From Fulverythrobacter ferritrahens (lineage in GTDB: Bacteria; Pseudomonadota; Alphaproteobacteria; Sphingomonadales; Sphingomonadaceae), in contig NZ_JACDXU010000001.1 of the NCBI RefSeq assembly GCF_020539485.1, positions 744,001 to 808,000 on the forward strand: 64,000 bases of DNA, read 5' to 3'. The translations under genes and the position numbers were made by a program. The first letter of the stretch is position 1; every line of letters begins with the position of its first letter. Below the pieces are notes generated by a model. It worked only from the letters and a program-made list of their open reading frames with translations, was not told where the DNA came from and searched no databases. Positions 45,040 to 55,080 of the stretch are shown piece by piece.

Positions 45040-45111
45040 GAGAATTGCCTTATCGCCTGCTGCGCGCACGGCAAGGTGCGCGGCCATATTCGACTGAAGT
45101 TTTTTGAGATG

Positions 45112-45168
45112 GCCCTTAGGCGGGCTGCCATGCGCGAGGCGCGCAGGCGAGGGGACACGCCTAAGGGC
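45112..45168 (-). other. Long hairpin in the leuA leader
   Basis: A perfect 11-bp inverted repeat (GCCCTTAGGCG, 45112-45122, and its complement at 45158-45168) encloses 35 bases that include further GC-rich pairing (GCGCGAGGCGCGC). In the minus-strand transcript it lies 73-129 bases before the leuA start and is followed by CATCTCAAAAAAC, which is not a U-tract. It may be a regulatory or stability element. The rest of 45169-45280 shows no gene. Confidence 0.55.
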
Positions 45169-45280
45169 GTGTAAGTCGAAGCAGGCTAAGGAGCGAGCGG
45201 TTCGTCATCGCCACAGCAGATGGACAATTGTGCGGCGGATTTCAAGGAAAAGGTTCGGGCAGGCTGCGGAAAGCAAGTTT

Positions 45281-45372
45281 CGTCATTGCGAGCGGCAACG
45301 CCGCGAAGCAATCCAGGGCACCACATGCTGGGCCCTGGATTGCCGCGGGGCCTTCGGCCCCTCGCAATGACG
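45281..45372. repeat. Dispersed palindromic (REP-like) element
   Basis: The left half begins CGTCATTGCGAGCGGC and runs through GCAATCCAGGGC. The right half (GCCCTGGATTGC through CCTCGCAATGACG) is its imperfect reverse complement, with an inner GGGGCCTTCGGCCCC hairpin. Sequences of this CGTCATTGCGAG/CAATCCAGG type are scattered widely in sphingomonad genomes. It lies between leuA and the yceI-like gene, 9 bp after the latter's stop, and may serve as a 3' boundary. Confidence 0.8.
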
Positions 45373-45380
45373 GCTCTGGC

Positions 45381-46031
45381 TTACTGCTTTTCGAAAGCAG
45401 CCGCGATGTCGAGGTCGACCGTATCGGTCACCATCGGCACGGCGTAATTGATGTTGAATTCCGAACGCTTGATGCGCGCAGTGCCCTTGAAGCCGACGGT
45501 TTCCTTCTTGTTGAAGGGGTTGGCCCCGGCGCCGACGAATTCGGCATTGATCGTCACGGGCTTGGTCACGCCATTGAGGGTGAGATCGCCGGTGATGGTG
45601 GCCTTGTTCGCGCCCGCGGCCTTCACCGAGGTGGACTTGAAGGTGGCATCGGCCGGAGCAGCGCCGAAGAAGTCGGCAGGCTTGCCGTCCTTGCCGGCGG
45701 CCAGCAGGTGGCCGGTCAGGCCCGCATTGGCGGTAGTGACCTTGGAAACCGGGATCGTCACTTCGACCGAGCTGGCGGCGACGTTCTTCGGATCGAGCTT
45801 GAGCGTGCCCTTCACGTCACCGAAAATGCCGAAATAGTCCGAGAAGCCGAAGTGATTCACCTTCCAGCCTACCAGCGTGTGGCCGGGATCGGCTGCATAG
45901 GTGCCGGCAGTGACGACAGAAGCATCGGCCTTGCCGGGCCCACCGAGGTCGCCGTTCTGCGCCTGCGCGCCTACGACGTAGAGCAGGGCCGCACCGGTAA
46001 CCGCGGCGATACCCATCTGAACTTTGCGCAT
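45381..46031 (-). CDS. YceI family periplasmic protein
   Basis: A 216-aa secreted lipocalin-like protein. A Sec signal (MRKVQMGIAAVTGAALLYVVGAQA) precedes the YceI barrel: GTYAADPGHTLVGWKVNHFGFSDY, VTIPVSKVTTANAGLTGHL, ITGDLTLNGVTKPVTINAEF and FKGTARIKRSEFNINYAVPMVTDTVDL. Members bind polyisoprenoids or amides. ATG 46031 has GGGAGG 9 bp upstream; longer in-frame readings lack a signal. It is placed between leuA and ilvC but has no known tie to amino acid synthesis. Confidence 0.9.
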   Translation of the reverse strand: MRKVQMGIAAVTGAALLYVVGAQAQNGDLGGPGKADASVVTAGTYAADPGHTLVGWKVNHFGFSDYFGIFGDVKGTLKLDPKNVAASSVEVTIPVSKVTTANAGLTGHLLAAGKDGKPADFFGAAPADATFKSTSVKAAGANKATITGDLTLNGVTKPVTINAEFVGAGANPFNKKETVGFKGTARIKRSEFNINYAVPMVTDTVDLDIAAAFEKQ

Positions 46032-46139
46032 CCTTGAATTCCTCCCTTTGAGTTTAGCCCATGGAATGGATGACCGGCACTTTGGCTTGCCGGTTTGATA
46101 AAGTCTACTGTGCATGCGCGTCTCCTGCGCGCACGCCGG

Positions 46140-46182
46140 ATAAAACAACGCCGCCGGCGGGGATATGATCCCGCCGGCGGCG
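46140..46182 (-). terminator. Intrinsic terminator after ilvC
   Basis: A perfect 13-bp GC-only stem (46149-46161 with 46170-46182, CGCCGCCGGCGGG and complement) has an 8-nt loop. In the minus-strand transcript it is followed by TTGTTTTA. It begins 27 bp after the ilvC stop and ends the ilvBNC transcript. Confidence 0.85.
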
Positions 46183-46209
46183 CATGTTTTCCGCAATGTG
46201 GAAAGCGGA

Positions 46210-47316
<1,107 letters not shown>

Positions 47317-47351
47317 TCACTTGCGCGATTTCGACCCCTAAATTGCCTTGA

Positions 47352-47867
47352 TCAGGAACCGTTGGGGCCACGCATCATGCCGACCACTCCGGTGCGGCCC
47401 ACTTCGACCAGCCCCAATTCGCGCATCAGCGTGACGAAGCTGTCGATCTTGTCGGGCGTTCCGGTGAGTTCGAAGATGAAGCTCTGGGTCGTGGTGTCGA
47501 CCACCTTGGCCCGGAACACATCGGCCAGGCGCAGGGCCTCCACGCGGTTGTCGCCCTTTCCGGCTACCTTGATCAGCGCCAACTCGCGCTCGATATGCGG
47601 GCCTTCCTCGCTCAGGTCGATCACCTTGTGCACCGGCACAAGCCGTTCCAGCTGGGCGTGGATCTGGTCGATCACGGCCGGGGGACCGTTCGTGACGATG
47701 GTGATGCGGCTGACTGCGTGGTTTTCGGTGATGTCCGCCACGGTCAGGCTGTCGATATTATAGCCGCGCGCGGTGAACAGGCCGGCAATCTTGGCGAGAA
47801 TCCCCGCCTCATTGTCGACGATGATGGTGAGCACATGGCGCTCGGATGCGGAATGCTGGATTTTCAT
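47352..47867 (-). CDS. ilvN: Acetolactate synthase small (regulatory) subunit
   Basis: A 171-aa ACT-domain subunit that activates the large subunit and confers valine feedback inhibition. The first ACT domain starts HVLTIIVDNEAGILAKIAGLFTARGYNIDSL; a second regulatory domain ends with FVTLMRELGLVEVGRTGVVGMMRG. ATG 47867 is chosen because the ACT domain begins about ten residues later; an upstream in-frame extension overlaps ilvB. It follows ilvB by 13 bp. The name ilvH is used for the same family in other isozymes. Confidence 0.94.
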   Translation of the reverse strand: MKIQHSASERHVLTIIVDNEAGILAKIAGLFTARGYNIDSLTVADITENHAVSRITIVTNGPPAVIDQIHAQLERLVPVHKVIDLSEEGPHIERELALIKVAGKGDNRVEALRLADVFRAKVVDTTTQSFIFELTGTPDKIDSFVTLMRELGLVEVGRTGVVGMMRGPNGS

Positions 47868-47880
47868 CACGGGGGCGCCC

Positions 47881-49629
47881 TTACACCAATGCCTTCGCTT
47901 CGTCTTCCATCGTGCCCGCAACCTCGTCGCCATAAAGCAGCATCTCGGTATGTGCGGCACCCGACGGGATCATCGGGAAGCAGTTCGCTTCCTTGGCCAC
48001 GCGGCAATCCACGATCACCGGCCCGTCATAAGCGATCATCTCGCGAATGCCGTCATCCAGCTGGCTCTGATCCTCGATGCGGATACCCTTCCAGCCATAG
48101 GCTTCGGCCAGACGGACGAAATCGGGTAGGCTGTCCGAATAGGAGTTCGAATAACGGCTTTCATAGGTCAGTTCCTGCCACTGGCGGACCATGCCCATAT
48201 ATTCGTTATTCAGGATGAACACCTTCACCGGCAGGCGGAACTGGCTGGCAGTGCCCAGTTCCTGGATATTCATCTGGATCGAGGCTTCGCCCGCAATGTC
48301 GATCACCAGGGTGTCCGGATTGCCGAGCTGCGCGCCAATGGCGGCAGGCAGGCCGTAGCCCATCGTGCCGAGCCCGCCTGAGGTGAGCCACTTGTTGGGC
48401 TTGTCGAAACCGAAATATTGCGCGGCCCACATCTGGTGCTGGCCGACTTCGGTGGTGATGACCGGATCATGCTCGCGGGTGAGGGCGAACAGCCGCTCGA
48501 TCGCATATTGCGGCATGATGTCGCCGCTCTTGCTCTCGGCGGGATAGGCCAGGCTCTGGCGCGCGCGCCAGCCTTCGATCCGGGCCTTCCACTCGCTCAG
48601 ATCCGCAGCCTTGCGCTTGCCCCAGACGGCGATGAGCTGTTCCAGAACCGTAGCGCAATCGCCCACGATGCCGAGATCGACGGGCACGACCTTGTTGATC
48701 GAGGACCGGTCGATATCGATATGGATCTTGGTGGAACCGGGCGAGAAAGCGTCGAGGCGGCCGGTGACGCGGTCGTCGAAACGCGCGCCGATGCAGACCA
48801 TCACATCGCACTGGTTCATTGCCAGATTGGCTTCATAGGTGCCGTGCATCCCCAGCATGCCCAGCCAGTCGGCATGGTCATGGGGGAAGGCGCCAAGGCC
48901 CATCAGCGTGCTGGTAACGGGCGCGCCGGTGAGCGACTGGAAATGGCGCAGCAATTCAGTGGCCAGCGGGCCGGAATTGATGATGCCGCCGCCCGTGTAG
49001 AAGATCGGCTGCCGGGCATTTGCGATCAGTTCCACGGCCTCGGCAATGTCTTCCACGCTGCCCGCGGTCTGCGGCGAATAGCGGATCTTGCGCTGAATCT
49101 CGCCATCCTGCCAGCTGGCGGTGGCGACCTGGACGTTCTTGGGAATGTCGATCACGACCGGGCCGGGGCGGCCGGTGGTGGCGATCTGGAACGCCTCGTC
49201 AATCGTCGCAGCAAGGTCTGCCGGATCCCGCACGAGATAATTGTGCTTGGTGCAATGGCGCGTGATGCCAACCGTATCGGCTTCCTGGAACGCGTCAGAC
49301 CCGATCAGATTGGTCGCGACCTGGCCGGTGATGACCACCAGCGGAATCGAATCCAGGAAAGCGTCGGCAATGCCGGTGACGGCATTGGTCGCACCCGGGC
49401 CAGACGTGACGAGCACGACACCCGGCTTGCCGGTGGAACGGGCATAGCCTTCCGCCGCATGAGCCGCGCCGGCTTCATGCCGGACGAGGATGTGGCGGAT
49501 GCGCTTGTCGGAAAACAGCTCGTCATAGATCGGAAGCACTGCACCGCCGGGATAGCCGAACACATATTCGACGCCCTGCTTGACCAGGCTCTCGACCAGG
49601 ATTGCCGCGCCGCTCTTTTCCTCGGCCAC
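47881..49629 (-). CDS. ilvB: Acetolactate synthase large (catalytic) subunit
   Basis: A 582-aa thiamine-diphosphate and FAD enzyme that condenses pyruvate with pyruvate or 2-oxobutyrate. It has the N-terminal catalytic Glu region (YVFGYPGGAVLPIYDEL, RHEAGAAHAAEGYAR), TSGPGATNAVTGIADA, the FAD segment (GLGAFPHDHADWLGMLGMHG) and the TPP/Mg motif IDIAGEASIQMNIQELGTA. The motif has GEAS where GDGS is usual, a form also seen in alphaproteobacterial enzymes. GTG 49629 with AAGGA 8 bp upstream is the start. A long leader with tandem hairpins precedes it. Confidence 0.95.
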   Translation of the reverse strand: MAEEKSGAAILVESLVKQGVEYVFGYPGGAVLPIYDELFSDKRIRHILVRHEAGAAHAAEGYARSTGKPGVVLVTSGPGATNAVTGIADAFLDSIPLVVITGQVATNLIGSDAFQEADTVGITRHCTKHNYLVRDPADLAATIDEAFQIATTGRPGPVVIDIPKNVQVATASWQDGEIQRKIRYSPQTAGSVEDIAEAVELIANARQPIFYTGGGIINSGPLATELLRHFQSLTGAPVTSTLMGLGAFPHDHADWLGMLGMHGTYEANLAMNQCDVMVCIGARFDDRVTGRLDAFSPGSTKIHIDIDRSSINKVVPVDLGIVGDCATVLEQLIAVWGKRKAADLSEWKARIEGWRARQSLAYPAESKSGDIMPQYAIERLFALTREHDPVITTEVGQHQMWAAQYFGFDKPNKWLTSGGLGTMGYGLPAAIGAQLGNPDTLVIDIAGEASIQMNIQELGTASQFRLPVKVFILNNEYMGMVRQWQELTYESRYSNSYSDSLPDFVRLAEAYGWKGIRIEDQSQLDDGIREMIAYDGPVIVDCRVAKEANCFPMIPSGAAHTEMLLYGDEVAGTMEDEAKALV

Positions 49630-49771
49630 GTAGAATTCCTTTTTCTTCCTCGGGCGCCGGACCGATCCGGAACCCCTCCTCGAACGTGCCCCATGCGATG
49701 TTTCGCAGGTGGGGCTTCTCCTTGATGACTGGCCGGGCGTTTTCGCCGTCTTTGCCAGTCGCTCCTTCTTT

Positions 49772-49853
49772 AAAAGACCGACCCGGCGCAGTTGGTTGTG
49801 CCGGCCAGTCCTTCTTCAAAAGACCGACCCGGCGCAGTGGGCTGCGCCGGGTC
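49772..49853 (-). promoter_or_regulatory. Tandem terminator-like hairpins between miaA and ilvB
   Basis: Two related units lie in the 302-bp gap. Unit 1 has a perfect 12-bp stem (49826-49837 with 49842-49853, GACCCGGCGCAG) followed on the minus strand by GGTCTTTTGAAG. Unit 2, about 45 bases on, has an 8-bp stem with one G-U pair (49783-49790 with 49797-49804) followed by GGTCTTTTAAAG. They may terminate miaA transcripts or attenuate ilvBNC. No clear leader peptide rich in Leu, Ile or Val codons is visible; the rest of the gap holds no gene. Confidence 0.55.
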
Positions 49854-49931
49854 GCCTCTCCATCCGATTGCATGGCCCGATGAGCCAAACTCGACGAGCC
49901 AGCTACGGGATCATTTATAACGCGTCAAGGC

Positions 49932-50891
49932 TTAGTTGGGTAATAATCTTTCAAAATAAAATTTGAGAGGGTAATCGTGTGACTCAAATCTTTGCCAATC
50001 GCCCGGGAACTGGTGCTTTGCCCATGTGAATTGCCGCTTCACGTAATTTCGTGTCGCCTGGGAGCCTTTTGATTGCGCTTCTGCAAGGCTCCATTCTCCG
50101 CGCAAAAAGCCCGCGATTTCCGGTACACCGATAGCACGCATCACCGGCAGGGCAGGGTCCAGCCTGCGGGCAAGCAGGGCCTTCACTTCCTCCACCGCGC
50201 CGCTTTCCAGCATCCGCGCAAAACGGGCATCGCAGCGGCGATAGAGTTCATCGCGCGGCGGAAGCAGGACCACGGCGTGAAGATCGACCGCCGCGCTGAT
50301 CCCACCCTCGCTGCGGGCCTGCCAGAAGGAGAGGGGCTTGCCGGTGGAGCGGATCACTTCCAGCGCGCGGGCCACCCGCGTGGTGTCCGCCGCATCGAGC
50401 CGGGCGGCACGTTCCGGATCTTCGGCCTTCAGCGCCTCGTAAGCCTCACTGACCGCCATGGCGCGCACTTCATCGCGCACATTTGCGTCGATTTCAGGAA
50501 CAGGAGCGATGCCGTCCAGCAGAGTGCGGATATAGAGGCCGGTGCCGCCGACCAGGATCGGCACGGCGCCTTGTGCCTGTATCTCGGCGATTTCGCGCCT
50601 CGCGGCAGCGGCCCAGTCAGCGGCGGAGCAGGCGGTCGCCCCCTCCCACGCGCCGAACAGGCGGTGTTCGACGCCTTGCATTTGCTCGGCTGAGGGGCGC
50701 GCGCTCAGCACGGCGAGATCGGCATAGACCTGCGAGGCATCGGCATTCACCACCACGCCCCGGCGGCCGTGACTCGCAAGGGCGAGGGCGAGCCTTACTG
50801 CGAGATCGCTCTTGCCGCTGGCGGTCGGCCCTGCAATTAGCGCCAACGCCGGCAGGTGGCCGGACGAATTCGGAGACTGATCCTTGCTCAT
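49932..50891 (-). CDS. miaA: tRNA dimethylallyltransferase
   Basis: A 319-aa enzyme that adds the dimethylallyl group to A37 of tRNAs reading UNN codons. The P-loop GPTASGKSDLAVRLA, NADASQVYADL (conserved Asp and Gln), VGGTGLYIRTLLDGIAP and DTTRVARALEVIRSTGKPLS, plus the C-terminal QATRNYVKRQFTWAK, fit the family. ATG 50891 is chosen; the frame is open much further but only inside serB on the other strand. Its start overlaps that of serB by 8 bp. Confidence 0.94.
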   Translation of the reverse strand: MSKDQSPNSSGHLPALALIAGPTASGKSDLAVRLALALASHGRRGVVVNADASQVYADLAVLSARPSAEQMQGVEHRLFGAWEGATACSAADWAAAARREIAEIQAQGAVPILVGGTGLYIRTLLDGIAPVPEIDANVRDEVRAMAVSEAYEALKAEDPERAARLDAADTTRVARALEVIRSTGKPLSFWQARSEGGISAAVDLHAVVLLPPRDELYRRCDARFARMLESGAVEEVKALLARRLDPALPVMRAIGVPEIAGFLRGEWSLAEAQSKGSQATRNYVKRQFTWAKHQFPGDWQRFESHDYPLKFYFERLLPN

Positions 50892-51765
50892 TGCCCGGCT
50901 GATAGCAGACCCTGCCACTCTTTCGGCAAGTCTCGATGCGGCAAGTGTCGCGCTGGAACGCGAAGGCATGCGCCTTGCCATGGCGCAGATGCTTGATTTC
51001 TGCGGCGGCGTGCTGGAGCTTTCGCTGCCGGAAGGGGAGAGCGAAGCGCTACGCGCCGTGCTGGACGAACATTTCCGCCCATCGGACCTGATCGTGGCGG
51101 AGGCGGATTTTCGGATTCCCAACCTGTTCGTCTCGGATATGGATTCCACCATGATCCAGGCCGAGTGCATTGACGAGTTGGCCGATTTCGCCGGGATCAA
51201 GCACCAGATCGCCGTCATTACCGAGAGGGCGATGCAGGGCGAACTCGATTTCGAAAACGCCCTGCGCGAGCGGGTGATGCTGCTGCGCGACCTTTCGGAA
51301 GGGGCGATCTTCGAATGCCTCGATACCCGCATCGATCCAATGCCGGGCGCACGTGTGCTGGTCGAAACGCTGAAGAGCAAGGGCTGCCGCACCGTTCTGG
51401 TGACGGGCGGTTTCCACCAGTTTGCCGATCCCGTGGCGGAATTGCTCGGTTTCGAGCGGGTCGTGGGCAATCGCCTCGCCGTGGAAGGCGGAGTGCTGAC
51501 CGGCGGCCTTGTGGGCGGCATCACCGACAGCGGGGTGAAGAAGGCCGTATTACTGGAAGAAATGGCCGAGCTTGGCGCCGAAGCAGTCTCGCTCGCCACG
51601 GGCGACGGGGCTAACGACATCCCGATGCTGGAAGCGGCGACCTATGGCATTGCCTATCACGCCAAGCCCAAGGCACGCGCCGCCGCCAATGGCTGGATCG
51701 ACAGGGGCGATCTGACCGCCATCCTGAGCCTGCTGGGCATTCCCGAGAATGAGTGGGTAAGCTGA
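50884..51765 (+). CDS. serB: Phosphoserine phosphatase
   Basis: Catalyses the last step of serine synthesis. The HAD domain has FVSDMDSTMIQAECIDELADFAG (nucleophile Asp), VLVTGGFHQFADPVAE (motif II region), the KKAVLLEEMAEL lysine and ATGDGANDIPMLEAA (motif III/IV). The N-terminal ACT-like segment is short, giving 293 aa. The start is TTG 50884, with GGAGA 8 bp upstream; it lies inside the first codons of the divergent miaA gene. Confidence 0.94.
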   Translation: MLIARLIADPATLSASLDAASVALEREGMRLAMAQMLDFCGGVLELSLPEGESEALRAVLDEHFRPSDLIVAEADFRIPNLFVSDMDSTMIQAECIDELADFAGIKHQIAVITERAMQGELDFENALRERVMLLRDLSEGAIFECLDTRIDPMPGARVLVETLKSKGCRTVLVTGGFHQFADPVAELLGFERVVGNRLAVEGGVLTGGLVGGITDSGVKKAVLLEEMAELGAEAVSLATGDGANDIPMLEAATYGIAYHAKPKARAAANGWIDRGDLTAILSLLGIPENEWVS

Positions 51766-51786
51766 GCGGAGACCGCGCCGATTCTT

Positions 51787-51806
51787 GATTCCCGCTTTCG
51801 CGGGAT
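51787..51806. repeat. Short REP-like palindrome
   Basis: GATTCCCGCTTTCGCGGGAT is a tight inverted repeat with a small loop, 21 bp after the serB stop. The GATTCCCGC/CGCGGGAATC core is a frequent dispersed palindrome in alphaproteobacteria. No U-tract follows, so it is not a standard terminator. Confidence 0.6.
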
Positions 51807-51894
51807 CACGAAGGTTATCTCCGCATGACCAGCTTGGCCTGGCTGCGCACGAGCCAATATTGACATCAGTGTAAGTAAGGTCCATTTTTCGGGA

Positions 51895-52740
51895 ATGGAC
51901 GTTACGGAACCTGTGCAGGATTTCAGCAGCGCCGCGCCTTCCGGCATGGGCAATTGCGCTGTTCCGGCAGACCTTCCGCTGATCGATCCGCTGCGCCCAC
52001 GGGTTCGCTATCGCCCCCTCAAGGCATGGAGCCATTTCCGGCGGCTGGTGAAGAACAAGGAAGATACTTCCGAAGTCTTCCGCATTTTCGAGGCCTTGCC
52101 CTGGAAGGGCATGCCGCGCGCCGCCCGGCAGTTTCTCCGCAGCGAGCAGGGCAGGGCCACGATCGGTGCCGAACCTTCGCTGGTGAAGCTGCTGGACGAT
52201 CACGCGGCCTTGCGCCGCACGCCCAAGGGCAGCCTTGCCCATGCCTATTGCGATTTCATGGAAAGCGAAGGGCTGACCGCGCAGGGGCTGGTGGATGAGT
52301 TCGAGCGCTTCATGGCGGACCGGCGGCAGTTTCAAGACCAGTTTTCATTCTATCTCAACCGGCTGCGTGACACGCATGATTTGCTGCATGTGCTGACCGG
52401 CTATGGCCGCGATGCGCTGGGCGAACAATGTGTACTGGCTTTCACATATAGCCAGCAGCCCGCGCCGGCGCATCTGTTGATCGCTTATGCCGGCGCGCGG
52501 GAAATCGCCAAGCGGACGCCTGCGGCGCCGATATTCCGGGCGGTGCGGGAGGCGCAGCTGCTGGGCAAGGCCTGCCCGCGCGTGGCGGAGCTTCCGGTGC
52601 GGGAATTGCTGCCTCTGCCGCTGGAGCAGGTGCGGACCATGCTGAACATCACGCCGCCGCTATATTACAGGCAATGCCACCGCGCCTGGCGCGATGGCGG
52701 GATCGATCCCTATACCGTGCTGAAACCGCAGCCGGCCTGA
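51895..52740 (+). CDS. Coq4 family ubiquinone biosynthesis protein
   Basis: A 281-aa homologue of mitochondrial Coq4, a zinc-binding helical protein that supports ubiquinone assembly and, in recent work on yeast and human Coq4, C1 oxidative decarboxylation of the ring. The signature HDxxH(x)11E is exact: H161, D162, H165 and E177 in DTHDLLHVLTGYGRDALGEQ. The C-terminal LNITPPLYYRQCHRAWRDGG is also typical. The first 30 residues are poorly conserved in type, so a later start is possible. It stands alone. Confidence 0.88.
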   Translation: MDVTEPVQDFSSAAPSGMGNCAVPADLPLIDPLRPRVRYRPLKAWSHFRRLVKNKEDTSEVFRIFEALPWKGMPRAARQFLRSEQGRATIGAEPSLVKLLDDHAALRRTPKGSLAHAYCDFMESEGLTAQGLVDEFERFMADRRQFQDQFSFYLNRLRDTHDLLHVLTGYGRDALGEQCVLAFTYSQQPAPAHLLIAYAGAREIAKRTPAAPIFRAVREAQLLGKACPRVAELPVRELLPLPLEQVRTMLNITPPLYYRQCHRAWRDGGIDPYTVLKPQPA

Positions 52741-52757
52741 ATTGAGCGGCCTGATCG

Positions 52758-52788
52758 CGCCATCCGGGGCTTGCGCCCGCGGATGGCG
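52758..52788. terminator. Hairpin between convergent coq4 and purL
   Basis: CGCCATCCG (52758-52766) pairs with CGGATGGCG (52780-52788), and GGGC with GCCC inside it, in the 55-bp space between the two convergent stop codons. CTGATC/GATCAG extends it further. There is no T-tract on either strand, so a role as a bidirectional transcript end is only probable. Confidence 0.4.
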
Positions 52789-52795
52789 ATCCGGA

Positions 52796-54970
52796 TCAGC
52801 CTTCCATCCAGTCCTTGAAGAAGCTCTCATTGGCTTCGCGCAGGGCCTGAAGCGAGGCGCCTGCCACGCTGGAGCCGCCCACCGTGCCGATGCGCTGCGC
52901 GGCGGGAATTTCCACTCCGGCCGGGGCAGTGACCACATAGCGGCCCTGATCCTCGCCAAAGGCCTTTGCGACATCGAGTTCCATATCGAGCTGCGCGCCG
53001 ATTCCTCCGGCCAGCGCCATTTCCGCAAGGGTGACCAGCAGGCCGCCATCCGAAATATCGTGAACCGCGGTGACGGCCTGCGCCTTGATGAGCGCGCGCA
53101 CTTCCTCGCCATGCTTGCGCTCGGCCGCCAGGTCCACCGGCGGGGGAGCGCCGGCTTCGCGGCCATGCAGTTCGCGCAGCCACAGCGATTGGCCGAGATG
53201 GCCGGTTTCGCCGCCGATCAGCCAGATTGCATCGCCTTCCTTCTTGAAGGCGATGGTGGCCATCTTCGAATAATCGTCCAGCAGGCCAACGCCGCCAATC
53301 GCCGGGGTAGGCAGGATCGCACTGCCGCCGCCGGTGGCCTTGGATTCGTTGTAGAGCGAGACGTTGCCGCTCACGATCGGGAAATCGAGCGCACGGCAGG
53401 CATCGCCCATGCCGGCAAGGCAGCCGGTGAACTGCGCCATGATCTCCGGACGTTCCGGATTGGCGAAGTTGAGGCAGTTGGTGACCGCCAGTGGCGTGCC
53501 GCCCACCGCGCTGATATTGCGATAGGCTTCGGCAATCGCCTGCTTCCCGCCCTCGTAGGGGTCGGCATAGCAATAGCGCGGAGTGCAATCCGTGCTCATG
53601 GCCAGCGCCTTGTGCGTGCCATGGACGCGCACCACAGCGGCATCGCCGCCCGAAAGCTGCAGTGTGTCGCCGCCGACCTGACTGTCATATTGCTGCCAGA
53701 TCCACGCGCGCGAGGCGAGATCGGCACTGCCCATCAGCTTGAGCAGATCCGCGCCCAGATCGGCGCTGGCAGGCACTTCGCCCACTTCGCCGGGCTTGGC
53801 CCATGCCTGATAGTCTTCGCGGCTGAGGGAGGGGCGATCATATTCCGGCGCATCGTCGGCCAGTGGGCCGAGCGGAATATCGCACACCACTTCGCCGTTG
53901 AATTCCAGTACCATATGGCCGGTATCGGTGACTTCGCCGATCACCGCGAAATCCAGCTCCCACTTGCGGAAGATCGCCTCGGCCATCGGTTCCTTGCCGG
54001 GCTTCAGCACCATGAGCATCCGCTCCTGGCTTTCGCTCAGCATCATTTCATAAGGCGTCATGCCCTCTTCACGGCAGGGCACCTTGTTCATGTTGAGCCG
54101 GATGCCCGCGCCTCCCTTGCTGGCCATTTCCACCGAGGAGGAAGTGAGGCCGGCCGCGCCCATGTCCTGAATGGCGACGATTGCGTCGGTCGCCATCAGT
54201 TCAAGGCAGGCTTCGATCAGCAGCTTTTCGGTGAAGGGATCGCCGACCTGCACGGTGGGGCGCTTCTCTTCCGAATTCTCGCCGAAATCGGCGCTGGCCA
54301 TGGTCGCGCCATGAATGCCGTCGCGCCCGGTCTTCGATCCGACATAGACGATGGGGTTACCAACGCCGGTGGCGGCGGAATAGAAGATCTTGTCAGTATC
54401 GGCGACGCCCACGGTCATCGCATTGACCAGAATGTTCCCGTCATAGGCCTTGTGGAAATTGGTTTCCCCGCCAACGGTGGGTACGCCCACGCAATTGCCG
54501 TAGCCGCCGATCCCCGCGACCACGCCGGAGACGAGGTGCTTCATCTTGGGGTGATCGGGCCGCCCGAAGCGCAGCGCGTTCAAATTGGCCACCGGGCGGG
54601 CGCCCATGGTGAATACGTCGCGCAGGATGCCGCCCACGCCGGTTGCCGCGCCCTGATAGGGTTCGATGTAGCTGGGGTGGTTATGGCTCTCCATCTTGAA
54701 GATGGCGGCCTGGCCCTTGCCGTCCGGCCCTTCGCCAATATCGATGACGCCGGCATTCTCGCCGGGGCCGCAGATCACCCAGGGGGCCTGCGTCGGCAGC
54801 TTCTTCAGATGCAGGCGCGAGGATTTGTAGGAGCAATGCTCCGACCACATGACCGAGAAGATGCCAAGCTCCACCAGATTGGGCTCTCGGCCCAACCGGT
54901 CGAGGATGATGGCGTATTCGTCTTTGCTCAGGCCGTGCTCGGCCACGATTTCGGGAGTGATCTGGGACAT
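52796..54970 (-). CDS. purL: Phosphoribosylformylglycinamidine synthase subunit PurL
   Basis: A 724-aa ATP-dependent synthetase subunit of purine biosynthesis (small PurL form that works with PurQ and PurS). Motifs include [89 protein letters not shown] and [20 protein letters not shown]. purQ and purS are not in this window. Confidence 0.97.
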   Translation of the reverse strand: MSQITPEIVAEHGLSKDEYAIILDRLGREPNLVELGIFSVMWSEHCSYKSSRLHLKKLPTQAPWVICGPGENAGVIDIGEGPDGKGQAAIFKMESHNHPSYIEPYQGAATGVGGILRDVFTMGARPVANLNALRFGRPDHPKMKHLVSGVVAGIGGYGNCVGVPTVGGETNFHKAYDGNILVNAMTVGVADTDKIFYSAATGVGNPIVYVGSKTGRDGIHGATMASADFGENSEEKRPTVQVGDPFTEKLLIEACLELMATDAIVAIQDMGAAGLTSSSVEMASKGGAGIRLNMNKVPCREEGMTPYEMMLSESQERMLMVLKPGKEPMAEAIFRKWELDFAVIGEVTDTGHMVLEFNGEVVCDIPLGPLADDAPEYDRPSLSREDYQAWAKPGEVGEVPASADLGADLLKLMGSADLASRAWIWQQYDSQVGGDTLQLSGGDAAVVRVHGTHKALAMSTDCTPRYCYADPYEGGKQAIAEAYRNISAVGGTPLAVTNCLNFANPERPEIMAQFTGCLAGMGDACRALDFPIVSGNVSLYNESKATGGGSAILPTPAIGGVGLLDDYSKMATIAFKKEGDAIWLIGGETGHLGQSLWLRELHGREAGAPPPVDLAAERKHGEEVRALIKAQAVTAVHDISDGGLLVTLAEMALAGGIGAQLDMELDVAKAFGEDQGRYVVTAPAGVEIPAAQRIGTVGGSSVAGASLQALREANESFFKDWMEG

Positions 54971-55080
54971 GAAGCCGCCCTTAGCGTCGCCTATCGCCCT
55001 GCGCCAGCCCCCTCAGGCTACTTGGCAAGCTACTTGGCGCGCTTGACCCTGCGGCTTGTCCCCGTCATTGCTCGCTCAGG

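Noticed and set aside
49523-49888. A 121-codon minus-strand frame across the ilvB leader, considered as an attenuator leader peptide
   Set aside because: It is far too long for a leader peptide, is not enriched in Leu, Ile or Val codons, and runs into ilvB in another frame.
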